From: Lineus longissimus | Taxonomy: Eukaryota; Nemertea; Pilidiophora; Heteronemertea; Lineidae | Assembly (NCBI RefSeq): GCF_910592395.1 | Contig: NC_088326.1 | Location: forward strand, 6,951,001-7,015,000 | Direction of reading: 5' to 3' | Length of the DNA: 64,000 nt | In this document: in pieces, positions 1 to 10,504 of the stretch | How the letters are laid out: the number at the start of each line of letters is the position of its first letter | How positions within the stretch are numbered: the stretch's first letter is position 1 | Program-made: the position numbers and the translations under genes | Notes under the pieces: model-generated | Database searches by the model: none | Told to the model about the DNA's origin: nothing | What the model saw: only the letters and a program-made list of their open reading frames with translations

Positions 1-2
1 AG

Positions 3-3000
3 GAACCTATCAAGGTCGCTCTTCTTCTCCACTCAATCGGAGATGAAGGACTGGAAGTTTTCAATTCATTTGGATTACCTGATGATGTCGAATACGCCCC
101 GCTTATTCAAAAATTCGAGGAATATTGCACGCCCCAGAAGAATGTAACATTTGAACGCCATAGATTCAATTCAAGGATACAGCAGGAAGGCGAGTCCTTT
201 GACTGTTTCCTCACGGATATAAAAATAAAAGCCAAGGACTGTGAATTTGACACTCTAAGAGACTCCTTAATAAAGGATCGCATTGTATTTGGCATACGAA
301 TGGATCGCACGAGGGAACGTCTGCTTAGGGAGAAGGAACTCACCCTCACCAAGGCGATAGATATATGCCGGGCAGCTGAGTTAACCAAGGAACAGATGAG
401 TTCGCTGTCTAACGGGCAGCGGCGTGATGAACAGACTGACAAAACAGTAAATGCAGTAATCCGACAAGGATACAACAAAGCCGCCTCGGGTTATCATAGC
501 CAATCAACGTATAAAGGCAGCGGCCCCAAGTGCGGGAATTGCGGGACTTTTCATCAACCACGGCAATGTCCTGCCTATGGCAAACAATGCAAGGGTTGCA
601 AAAGGCTAAATCACTTCATCCGCTGCTGCAGGTCAACCAATAAACAAGTCCACAGCGTAGAGGAGGAGGACGATGACGGTACGTACGAGTCTTTGTTCAT
701 TGGCAGCATCAATCAGTTAAAGGGAACAGACGAGTCTGATCAACAATGGCTAACGAAACTGAAGATGGGTCAGCGGCAGGTTTTCGTGAATTTGAAGATA
801 GATACGGGAGCACAGGCCAACGTGCTGCCGTATAACCTATTCAAGCGGATCTGTAACAAACGAGATCTCATAAAAACGAAAATACGGTTAACCACTTACG
901 ACGGAACACAGCTACCGGTGGCAGGGAGTTGCAGGATTCGATGCATATACAAGGATAACACGTTTTACGAGGATTTCGTGGTAGTGGACAAACGCAGTGA
1001 TCCGGTCCTAGGGCTTCGCACGTCTGTCAAGATGAATTTGCTTCAACGTATCGATGCGCTTAATAGGCCTACGTCCGATAGTGAATGCATACTCGACGAA
1101 TATAAGGATATATTCGAAGGTCTTGGTTGTCTAGATGTGCCAGAGCATCATATTGAAATTGATCCATCAGTGAAACCAGTGATTCATGCGCCGAGGAAAT
1201 TTCCCATGGCAATGCGGGATAGATTCAAAACTCAACTTGATCGATTGGTTGGTATGAATGTGCTCAAAAAAGTGGATGAGCCCACTGATTGGGTAAATTC
1301 AATTGTATTAGTTGAAAAATCAGATAAATCGCTACGTATTTGTTTAGATCCGAAAGATTTAAACACTGCTGTGAAACGGGAGCATTTTCCATTGATCACA
1401 TTGGATGAAATTAACACTAAACTCGCTGGGGCGAAGTACTTTACTGTTCTTGACGCGTCCAATGGATTCTGGCAACAAAAGTTGGATACGGAAAGTTCTA
1501 TGCTCACAACATTCAACACATGTTTTGGGAGATATCGCTTTCTCCGTCTTCCTTTCGGAATCTCCTCGAGTGCTGAAGTGTTTAATAAAGCAGTGACGCA
1601 AATTCTGGAAAATTTGGAGGGAGTCATCAGCTACATCGACGATTTGTTAGTCTGGGGACGCACGAAAGAGGAACACGACGAGCGACTTAGGAAAGTATTG
1701 GATCGCCTACGGGAGAAGGGGTTAAAGCTCAATAGACGCAAATGCAGAGTTGGACTCTCAGAGGTTGTTTACATAGGAGGATTACTAAGCGCAGATGGGG
1801 TCAAACCGGACCCGCAGAAAGTACAAGCAATCGTGGATATGCCTCAACCAGATTGCAAGGCCGCATTACGCAGATTTCTAGGATTAGTAACATACTTTGG
1901 AAAGTATTTGCCGAACTTGTCAGACATTACGTCACCGCTCAGGCAGCTTCTTCCAGAAGATGCTGAGTGGGCTTGGCTGAAACAGCAGTCCGATGCTGTA
2001 GCGCAATTAAAAACAATGTTGACAACAGCACCAACGCTGAAATTCTATGATGTAACAAAACCAGTGACATTGACAGTTGATGCATCTCAGAAAGGACTAG
2101 GTGGCGCCATTTTGCAAGATGGGGTACCGATAGCTTATGCGTCAAGGGCATTAACGCCAACCGAACAGCGTTATGCCCAGATTGAAAAAGAAACATTAGC
2201 AGTTGTGTTTGGGTGCGAGCGTTTCCATCAATTCTTATATGCGCGGAATTTTGACGTCGAATCAGATCACAAACCACTTGAGTCAATTCTTAAGAAACAA
2301 CTTGGGCAGGCACCGCCCAGAATTCAGAGATTTCTACTGAGGTTGCAAAAGTACACTTTCAACTTGCGTTTTGTGCCTGGTAAGGAAATGTATGTAGCTG
2401 ACGCGTTAAGTCGAGCATACTTGGAGGACTCAGATCGTGATAATGAACTCTCACAGGAAGCCCAATTACAAGTTCATGCGCTAGTGTCTAGCTTACCAAT
2501 AACCGCAGGAAAAGCTGATGAGCTAAAACGTGAAATACAAACTGACTCTGAATTGCAGACATTGTATAAAACTATAGAATCAGGTTGGCCGGAAAATTGT
2601 TCTGAAGTTCCAGATGTCGTGAAACCATACTGGAACTGTCGCGATGAACTATACATTACTGAAGGATACATATTCAAAGGACACAAAATTGTGATTCCGC
2701 CATCAATGCGCAAAGACATGCTGCAAAAAGTGCATGAGGGACATCTAGGAATAGAAATGTGTCGAAGACGTGCGCGGGAGGTCATATATTGGCCAGGACT
2801 AAATAGTCAAATCGCTGAAATGGTCTCAAAATGCACAACATGTCAGAAACATTGCAATAAACAGCAAAAGGAACCGCTCATGTCACATCCCATACCGCAA
2901 AGGCCGTGGCAAAACATATCTAGTGATCTATGTGTGGCCGTCTATGGGAAGGACTACTTAGTGATAGTTGATGCGTACTCAGGCTATTTCGAGATAGCAC

Positions 3001-3806
3001 TGCTTGAGGACACTACAAATGAAACCATAATCAAACATTGTAAATCTATATTTGCGCCCCATGGAATACCTGACGAATTCTTCACAGACAATGGTTCTAA
3101 TCTAGTTAGCCGAAACTTTCAAGCTTTCGCAAAAGCATGGGAATTTAAGCTGGTGACATCATCACCAAGATTCCCACAATCAAATGGACTAGTTGAAAAA
3201 GCTGTACAGACCGTCAAGAAAATTCTCAAGAGAAGCTTCTCAACAGGAGAAGACCCGTATCTAGGACTTTTAGCATACAGGAGTACACCACGTGAAGCAG
3301 ACATGGCATCGCCTGCCAAGTTGCTTATGGGTAGAAACCTGCGCACGAGGTTGCCAACGGCAACTTCACAACTCCTACCAGCGGATGCAGTCAAAGTTCA
3401 GCAGCAGATACAAACGCGACGGGATACGGCAAAGGCATTCTTTGATGGGAAGTCTAGAGCACTCAAACCCCTAAACCCCGGCGATAATGTTATCACAACC
3501 TCTCCGGATAAACAGGGATCCCCAGGAATTGTGGAAAAGCAGACATCTGATCCGAGATCATATCTGGTCAGAACAAGGAATAACACTTTGCGACGTAACC
3601 GTAGACACCTCCGCCAGGTGCCCAGGGGCAGTATCCAGGAAAATGACCTGGAACAGGAAATTGAAGATGTAGACTCTGACGCAACAATCTCTAATGAAAG
3701 ACTAGAATCTCGTGAGAATGAACTCCTCATAAACACTGCGTCTGACACCCCGCAGTTAGTTACAACAAGGTCAGGTCGTCTAGTCAGACCACCGGATGGT
3801 CATTAG
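3..3806 (+). CDS. Ty3/gypsy retrotransposon Gag-Pol polyprotein, 5' partial
   Basis: One uninterrupted frame is open from base 3, so the start lies upstream of the window; the first in-frame ATG is at 300. In order: gag core (3 to about 480); Cys/His zinc knuckles from 531, C-x2-C-x3-H-x4-C then a second Cys cluster; aspartic protease motif DTGA at 801; reverse transcriptase with YIDD at 1632-1643; RNase H (VDAS near 2078); integrase H2C2 zinc domain (about 2725-2860); and a D-D-E catalytic core with SSD near 2922, TDNGS near 3085 and the Glu near 3190. The product would copy element RNA to DNA and integrate it. Gag and pol lie in one frame without a shift. Ty3/gypsy is a firm call; the clade is not. 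With no stop in about 3.8 kb this looks like a recent copy. Confidence 0.93.
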   Translation, partial: EPIKVALLLHSIGDEGLEVFNSFGLPDDVEYAPLIQKFEEYCTPQKNVTFERHRFNSRIQQEGESFDCFLTDIKIKAKDCEFDTLRDSLIKDRIVFGIRMDRTRERLLREKELTLTKAIDICRAAELTKEQMSSLSNGQRRDEQTDKTVNAVIRQGYNKAASGYHSQSTYKGSGPKCGNCGTFHQPRQCPAYGKQCKGCKRLNHFIRCCRSTNKQVHSVEEEDDDGTYESLFIGSINQLKGTDESDQQWLTKLKMGQRQVFVNLKIDTGAQANVLPYNLFKRICNKRDLIKTKIRLTTYDGTQLPVAGSCRIRCIYKDNTFYEDFVVVDKRSDPVLGLRTSVKMNLLQRIDALNRPTSDSECILDEYKDIFEGLGCLDVPEHHIEIDPSVKPVIHAPRKFPMAMRDRFKTQLDRLVGMNVLKKVDEPTDWVNSIVLVEKSDKSLRICLDPKDLNTAVKREHFPLITLDEINTKLAGAKYFTVLDASNGFWQQKLDTESSMLTTFNTCFGRYRFLRLPFGISSSAEVFNKAVTQILENLEGVISYIDDLLVWGRTKEEHDERLRKVLDRLREKGLKLNRRKCRVGLSEVVYIGGLLSADGVKPDPQKVQAIVDMPQPDCKAALRRFLGLVTYFGKYLPNLSDITSPLRQLLPEDAEWAWLKQQSDAVAQLKTMLTTAPTLKFYDVTKPVTLTVDASQKGLGGAILQDGVPIAYASRALTPTEQRYAQIEKETLAVVFGCERFHQFLYARNFDVESDHKPLESILKKQLGQAPPRIQRFLLRLQKYTFNLRFVPGKEMYVADALSRAYLEDSDRDNELSQEAQLQVHALVSSLPITAGKADELKREIQTDSELQTLYKTIESGWPENCSEVPDVVKPYWNCRDELYITEGYIFKGHKIVIPPSMRKDMLQKVHEGHLGIEMCRRRAREVIYWPGLNSQIAEMVSKCTTCQKHCNKQQKEPLMSHPIPQRPWQNISSDLCVAVYGKDYLVIVDAYSGYFEIALLEDTTNETIIKHCKSIFAPHGIPDEFFTDNGSNLVSRNFQAFAKAWEFKLVTSSPRFPQSNGLVEKAVQTVKKILKRSFSTGEDPYLGLLAYRSTPREADMASPAKLLMGRNLRTRLPTATSQLLPADAVKVQQQIQTRRDTAKAFFDGKSRALKPLNPGDNVITTSPDKQGSPGIVEKQTSDPRSYLVRTRNNTLRRNRRHLRQVPRGSIQENDLEQEIEDVDSDATISNERLESRENELLINTASDTPQLVTTRSGRLVRPPDGH

Positions 3807-4136
3807 TTCAACTTATACTAAAGTTACTCAACTCAACAGATGTGAATAGACTGATTAATTAGAGCAGACCAGCCTCTAATCTCTTGTGTTTAGGTTTCGG
3901 AAAATGCAAGTGGTTCTTATATAACTTTTAAATGTTTATGTTTTATTATTAGCGTGACCTTAGTTCAGTTCATAGTTATGTTCATTCAGACATAACAAGG
4001 TGATTTACTTGCAGACTATTTGGATTAATCTTTATTTAGCGTCTCGTGCGATATGAGTTTTTGATGTTTGTTTAATTGACTCTTGGATTTGCAGTTAACT
4101 ATTTTGTGTTGCTTTGCTTCATCTCCGTAAGGGGGA

Positions 4137-4310
4137 TGTTATGATATATTACCTATTACTCGTTATACTAACCATACTAACCATATACCTTATATAGCTT
4201 ACTAATCATCACGTGACCTGTATCTATATATATCTTAGTTACTTTAATAAACTGGCTTATACCTGTCGACCGTTGTGCGTGTTGCATCTATGCCTGAGCA
4301 AGAAACAGAA
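4137..4310 (+). repeat. Probable 3' LTR of the first Ty3/gypsy element
   Basis: A purine run (AAGGGGGA) ends at 4136 and is followed by TGTTATGATATATTACC, the usual polypurine tract plus TG start of a 3' LTR. A TATA-like run lies near 4222 and an AATAAA signal at 4246-4251. The right edge is uncertain (about 4286-4312), because the 5' LTR lies outside the window and cannot be compared. Bases 3807-4136 between stop and LTR hold nothing recognisable. Confidence 0.6.
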
Positions 4311-7084
4311 CAGTCATCCAATGTAAACAATGTTTCTCAAGTCCATGGATTCGTTTCAAATGGCTTAAATTTGACTTAAAATGGCCGCCAGAAGAGATAA
4401 ACGCGCGAATGAAGCAACTCGACTATTCTGAGCTCCGAGAGAGAACCACACGATTATTCTCACTGTTTTTTAATCAAACTTCAATTTCTGGGGGTATACC
4501 CCCCCCCCCCCCGACATATGTGTTTTGATTTTTGAAACTTTAGTAATAATATCCAAAAGATGCTTAAAATGGATATAATCCCGAATTAATGAAGCAAAAG
4601 ACGGGCAGGCGTTTCGAGAAAAAAAAAATTTATTTTGAGATTTCAATAAACCTTTTGAACGAATTCCACATGGGCCGTGGTGGGATCCGAAGACACTTCA
4701 AGGAGGAATGTATGTTTTTATGGGGTACCATTGGTTTTGCAGATCTTCTGTTTTTTTCTAAAGAATAAATCAATATTCGCTAGCAGGCTTTTTATGCTCC
4801 CAGGTACCAGGTATGAAGAGGGTTCTATGTTCCTCAGGTTCTTTGTTCATCAGTCTGGTGTTCCTCAAGAGTCAAGTGTCTTCAAGTCTCTTGGCCAGCA
4901 AAAACCCTTTCCAACCAATTTTTTATGCATTAACCATTCGGCAACATGTTGGTGGGGGAAAAACCTGATCCCTAGATCCCTGACCCCTTGAATTGGTTGC
5001 CCAGGTACGACCACAAGCAATTGTATCAAGGAAGCCACCAGTACGACCTCTTGGGAGTCTTGCCAATATCATGCCAGTGAAAAGGAAGGGTAATGATGGT
5101 TGAGGGTTGCAGTTAGGGTACCATCAAAGGATGTACCTCTTCCTCGCTCTGGGTTAAACGTGTCAAAGGACTGCACCATCATGAAGATTTGGGGGTTCCA
5201 CTCGAGCGCCCCAGGGTAAGCAGCTCGGAAGGACTTATTGAGAGGCCAATAGGGGGTTTGAGGGGCCTTCCCCCCAATGCACTGGCTAAAACATGTCAGA
5301 AGGACGGGGGTGGGGGGGGGGGGGGGCTCTCCATGTCGACAGTTGGGCGAGTTCAATAGAGCTTGCACTTACATTAGAATCTGCCAGAGTCCCAGACTAC
5401 GATAGTCTGGACACCTTACGGGGGGGGGGGGACATTTTCCATTTCTTTGCCAGCTATTATGATGATGGAGTTGAGTTACTGCTAATGCGATACACGGAGA
5501 AAACTGTCTATCAAAACAAAAAATTGGCGGAAGGAACTATAGCAGGGTCCCAACCAGGGGGTTTGGGGGGTTTCCCCCAAACCTAAAGGCGCTGCGCGCT
5601 TACTAGGGCACTGCACTGTTAATATTACCTCCATGGCCTGAGGTATGGCCTGAGGTACAAAATACAAATCAACCAGTCGACAGTCAACTTTGGCCGGTAT
5701 TAAATTAAACTGTACTGCTTATTTCTGGATGCATTTTGCTGAAATGTTCAGGTTAATTTTTTTCGTGTGTATCTTTAAAGCTGCCAAGTTTCATTTTGAA
5801 CTATCCATCAAAAAAAATCGGGCACTCCAGATTCCCCAAAAATGGCCAAAGGGCTCCAAAGTTGACAATTTTTTTCTTTATAATTTGCAAATCTCTAACC
5901 TGGAAATTGTGTTGGGTCCCGAAATTAGATTCAAGAAAAACCAAACTTTGAAAAAATCGGCCCAATAGTTTTTGCACAGCGACCCAAAAGGGCAGTCAGT
6001 GACATTTACTTATGAATCCGACTATACTACTTAGGACTAACTATAAAAGCACTGATGACAGCTGTGCTACATTTTCATCATTATCATCATCTACTTTAGT
6101 CAACCAGCTCAGATGACCTTTCTTGGGGCAGTGATCGCTAACGGTGAACTCCTTCCGACCCAACAGGCAAATGTTTACGTTCGTGTCTCCGTGTATCATG
6201 GATTCATGTGTATACTAACACCGTTGTTGTGTTGACACACTGACTGACTCTGACTGTGTACATTTCTACAGCGACGAAAAACGATCACAAAAATGGTTCT
6301 TTTTAAAAGCACTCGTGACATGTTTACAAAAATTAAGCAAGTGTTTTTAGTAGAGGTTTACCTAATGAGTAGCGTCTGGGTGATTATAAACCATTAACTT
6401 GTGTTTAAAAGCCCACATTGTAACAAAAGGTTCCGGCTTGACGCTAATCTCCAATGACGGCAGCGGCCATTTTGCCATACTCTCGAAACTTTGGGATCGT
6501 CAAATGCAAATTGCAATGGAAATCACATAATTTCTGACACACACTGCTACAATTCATCATTTTATTGTTCTTTCACAGTATTATTACGCCACCCCGATTC
6601 GCAAGGCAGCTTGTACCAACTGGCTCTGCATTGACTATCCCCATTCCAAGCCGAAGAACAGTGTGACAAGTTTCTCATTTTACCTTCCAATCACAGTCAA
6701 AATTTTCTAAAACAACCGGCAATGAGGACAAACTAATCATCTCAAACCAATCACAAGAATGTAATCAACACATACGACCTCATCCGAAGAGCGGATGATT
6801 AAGTTTTAGCGATGATTCAAGGTGATTTAATTCCTTCTTCGTCTCGCTTCAAATTCATAAAATGGCTGTCTTCCATACTTGTAGTATGCAGATCTAGTGG
6901 CGCAGTACAACACTGCGCATCTGGGATACCCCGACGGATTGCCTCGAACCGCGAAATTCAAAACTGCTGGCAATGTGCCAACTGACATTTTTGCACAATA
7001 CCGCCACCTAGTGATATGAAACGAAGTTAATCTATTTAATATCGAAACCTCTATATCAGGCCGACCTCTAAAACTTCATTTCAA
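4311..7084. other. No gene recognised; low-complexity and degenerate repeat DNA
   Basis: Short open frames here have no recognisable motif. Homopolymer G/C runs occur at about 4500, 5308 and 5421. Two stretches share a run of G followed by CCCCC (5253-5275 and 5560-5580), suggesting dispersed-repeat fragments. I see no coding or RNA gene signal. Confidence 0.5.
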
Positions 7085-7663
7085 ACTTCAATCTGCTGGA
7101 ATAAAGAAAATGGGCTTTTTTAACCTTGACCTACTTCTACCTGAATAGTAGGTCACACTGACCTAAATCTGTGTCAACATGTAGAGATGCCCAATAGGTG
7201 TCTACATATCAAATTTAGAGAGTCTATGACCAATAGGAAAAAAACGTGCCATGATCAAAGAAATTTTAGAGTTCGACCTCTGTGACCTTGAAATGAAGGT
7301 CAAATCAAAAACCCGTGTGATATGTGATGTACCTTTATTAGATACACCCACCATAAAATTTTCATAGCTCTAGCTTTAACCATAAGCTTCAAAATGACAA
7401 AAATAGGTTTTCAAAGAGCACCCCCTATATGGCAGACCAGCAGTCAAATTGCGCTGATTTTCATTCTGAAGGAAGGTCTTGCATAGGGGTACCCACACAC
7501 CAAGTATGAACTTTCTGGGTCAAGCGGTTGAGAAACGTGCCACGATTTTGTCAAAAGTTAACGACGGACGATGACGACGACGACGACGACGGACGACGAC
7601 GACGGACGACGCCGGACTCCAGACGCCGCGGTATCGTATTAGCTCACCTGACAGGTGAGCTAA
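7085..7663 (+). repeat. Dispersed repeat unit with TGACCT/AGGTCA motif, ending in an AGCTCACC palindrome
   Basis: The unit carries the family signature GACCTCTGTGACCTTGAAA near 7275, a CACACACCAAGTATGAACTT segment, a GACGAC-rich microsatellite (7562-7612), and ends in a perfect palindrome of two 12-base arms (TTAGCTCACCTG at 7639-7650, its complement at 7652-7663). Related units occur at 7664-8289, 31440-31740 and 61900-63700. It looks like a non-autonomous, MITE-like repeat. Confidence 0.7.
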
Positions 7664-8289
7664 AAATCAAGGAGTTAGTAGAGAGTATATACATATACAT
7701 CCAGATCAAATTTGGTTGCAATCCGATCATTAGTTTCGGAGTAATAGTACTGTGTTTTTTTTTCAAGATGGCTGCCTGGCGGCCATATTTGATGTCCGAA
7801 CGGCCGAAATTTTAGAAGTAGAATAGAGAATCCCCAGATACATGTCCACACTGGTTTAAAACCTTCTAGCTAAAATAGATAGGAAACATGCTACTGTTCA
7901 GTGAATCAGCAAACTTTGACCTCTGTGACCTTGAAAAGGAGGTCAAATCAAAAACCCAGAGGATATATGATGCACCTCTGCTAGAAGTACCTACCATATT
8001 TTTTTTTCAAAATTTCCCGACTACTATTAAGGGAGATATTGCATATTTTCACTTTTAACGTTTGGCCCCCTGGTGGCCAAACCATGAAACGAATCGGACC
8101 GAAACTTGGTCTCCAAGGTTTCATTACACAAGGGTACATGTGTACCAAGTTTCAACTCAATAACTCTAACAGTTACGAAACGTGCCCTGCTAACGGACAA
8201 CGGACGACGACGACGATGACAACGACGACGGACGACGGACGACGGACGACACGGTAAGGGATAAGCTCACCTCTGCTAAGAGGTGAGCT
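7664..8289 (+). repeat. Second AGCTCACC-type repeat unit, in tandem with the previous one
   Basis: Same organisation as the preceding unit: GACCTCTGTGACCTTGAAAA near 7920, GGCCCCCTGGTGGCCAAAC near 8064, a GGACGACG microsatellite (8198-8251) and a terminal palindrome with 11-base arms (AGCTCACCTCT at 8264-8274, complement at 8279-8289). The two units lie head to tail. Confidence 0.7.
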
Positions 8290-8630
8290 AAAGAGCTCTT
8301 GGAATAAAATTATTCCAAGAAGAATCAAGCCACACCTCGATTCCAGGTGTATAAAAGTTTTGCCCCAGCAAAACAGAAAGATTGCCACGATTTAAGTTAC
8401 CCAATACAGGAGATTCTGGGCCCGTTTACCAGTCCAACCTGGTGAGCTCGCCAGAAGCAAAAAAACTGGTTCCAAAGAAAATTACGCGAGCTCAACACGC
8501 ATATCGGGAGGTCTAGCGATTTCGAAATGGTCTGCAGTGACCGCAAGGCCCCAGTGATCCACTAGCAGCACGAGGGGTATGCAGAAAAAAAATGAATTTA
8601 TACAGTCAGAGACTTGAGCAAGTCACTGGC

Positions 8631-8779
8631 CTCTCCACAGACAGAGGAATCAAAAGGGTACCCTCAACTCCTGAAGAAAGGAGGAGATGAAAAAAGTGTA
8701 CCAATGCTCGACTCTTAGCAAGAGGAGAAAAAAGTCTGCGTCTAATTGCATCTGAGCCGGTCTGCTCGGAAACCCACGC
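8631..8779. repeat. 149-bp dispersed repeat, copy 1
   Basis: Starts CTCTCCACAGACAGAGGAAT and ends GGAAACCCACGC. An ungapped, nearly identical 149-bp copy in the same orientation lies at 26636-26784. The flanks are unrelated. The minus strand is open across both copies in the same frame, but there is no start codon or recognisable domain, so a dispersed element fragment is more likely than a gene. Confidence 0.75.
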
Positions 8780-9100
8780 TATTCCCTTAAATACCAGAAG
8801 TCCACGTGACCACACGATAATTCAACTGACATTCCGATCCACAATGCACTGCGCACACAAAGACACCCCCAATTAAAATATGAAAAGATCACCAAGCAAC
8901 CCGATACAAAAGCCTTCGTTTCCTGGCAGAGATCGCACTGAATATAACTTAAAACACCGTAGCTCGAGGCACATGCTAAGGAGTGATTAAATAAACCTAC
9001 GATTAATTGAGATAAATTCCAAATTTGTACGTTAAAAGATGTCTTTGTGAGAGAAGTAAAAATGTAATTTTGACTTTAGCGGTGCTGTAGGAAAGGAGGT
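8780..9100. other. No gene recognised
   Basis: AT-rich DNA with no convincing open frame, repeat or RNA gene, between the 149-bp repeat and the left LTR-like repeat. Confidence 0.4.
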
Positions 9101-9245
9101 TGTTTCGATGAACATCCACTTTTCCACGACAAATCGATCTGTTCCGTTAAAAACTGATATTTATTGCTCAACACAAAATAATTTTACATCGTTCGTTCAG
9201 CGCCCGTTGTTGCAGACACTACTACTATAAAACCTCTGTCCTCGC
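9101..9245 (-). repeat. 145-bp LTR-like repeat, left copy (3' side of the BEL/Pao element)
   Basis: It matches 18518-18662 over 145 bp with about three differences and no gaps. Both begin TGTTTCGATG on the plus strand. On the minus strand both contain an AATAAA signal. They bracket the BEL/Pao coding region, so they are most simply its LTRs. This copy ends in T where the right copy ends in A, so the TG...CA end is not perfect here, and no clear polypurine tract abuts it. Confidence 0.6.
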
Positions 9246-10504
9246 TGGACGTCCTCAAGTCACAACCTAATGTCCTTCAACTCATTCTCCCCTCCCTCGA
9301 TAAGCTTGCTAATCGAGTACCAATCTCAGCTTCCATCCTTGACTACTCTTAGACGCCCCCAATTGGCATGTCCAAAAACTAAATTATACTTTGCGCAACA
9401 ATTAAGTATCATTATGATTCAAATATTTCAGTACACTGAGCCCATGTTAATAGTAGATCAATATTAACCCTGTAATGGTTAAAGCGGAACAAAACAATAA
9501 CTTTTGATTGGCTAACCCAATCCCTCTTTGGTTAGAGCACAAATTAGACTTTATTCATCTCAGATGTTGAGGTTTGCGGAGTAAATTGGCCATGTTTACC
9601 CACAGTCTTTATCAGTCCAAGAGTCCGTTTGCATGGTAACTCGCACAATATTCCTATAATGAATACTCGCACAATATTCCTATAATGAATATTTCCACAA
9701 TATTCCGATTATGAATATTTTTACTCGAAAACACATTGCCATAACCAATTTTTCACTACTAGTACTATAGTTATTTCCATACTATAATCCACTGAATGTC
9801 TGATTATTACACACACACAGTGCAGTCAATTTAACTCTTTCAAACCCAAATGACCTGGTTTCTGTTAGAAAATGCCCTTAATTCATAGGCTGTTCCAATT
9901 TGTCATCATAAACGCTATTAAAAAAAAAAACCAACCAAACTGCATGAATGTGCAGAAAATCTGATGGAACAGAAACCCGAAGCAGTTGAGCTTGGAGTTG
10001 TTAAACTAACATGCACAAAACTGATAAATTGTTCCATGCCCTATAGGCCGTTTTGAATCACGATGATCGTCTTTGAAATGTCATATGATGGACGTCGGAT
10101 CTCCTGTGATTGGATTCTTTGTTGTTTGTCAGTAACCATGACAAGGGGGGCTTACGGGTGCTACGCCTTGCCCAAAAGCGCCCCGTGAGGCTGGCTAAGG
10201 GGAGGGTCGCCTTACTTTCGAACCTCAGCAGACTGACCAAATTGGGTGATCAAGCCAAAATGGAGTTCTGCTTGCTACACTTTCTTGATCTTCAAGACAT
10301 CCTTCATTCGGTTGGTCCTCTAGGATGTAGATTCCTCCCTCGTCCTCAATGCCCTTGTGTCCTCCTGTATGCAGTAAGTCCAATTTTTAAATCCTCACCG
10401 TCCTCAATGACCTATCCTCAGATTATTTACAGCAGATTATGAAATATGATAGCCCAGGAGACCCTTAATGATTCCTAGGTCCCTGGGAATGTTCTAAATT
10501 GTCC
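9246..10504. other. BEL/Pao 3' region, no gene recognised; 26-bp tandem repeat at 9639-9720
   Basis: Between the end of pol and the LTR-like repeat I see no coding frame with recognisable features. Around 9639-9720 the unit ACTCGCACAATATTCCTATA... recurs about three times with a 26-base period. The length suggests a degenerate 3' untranslated region. Confidence 0.45.

Noticed and set aside
7528-7815. Asp/Arg-rich open frame over the GACGAC tract
   Set aside because: Microsatellite translation within a dispersed repeat; no gene features.
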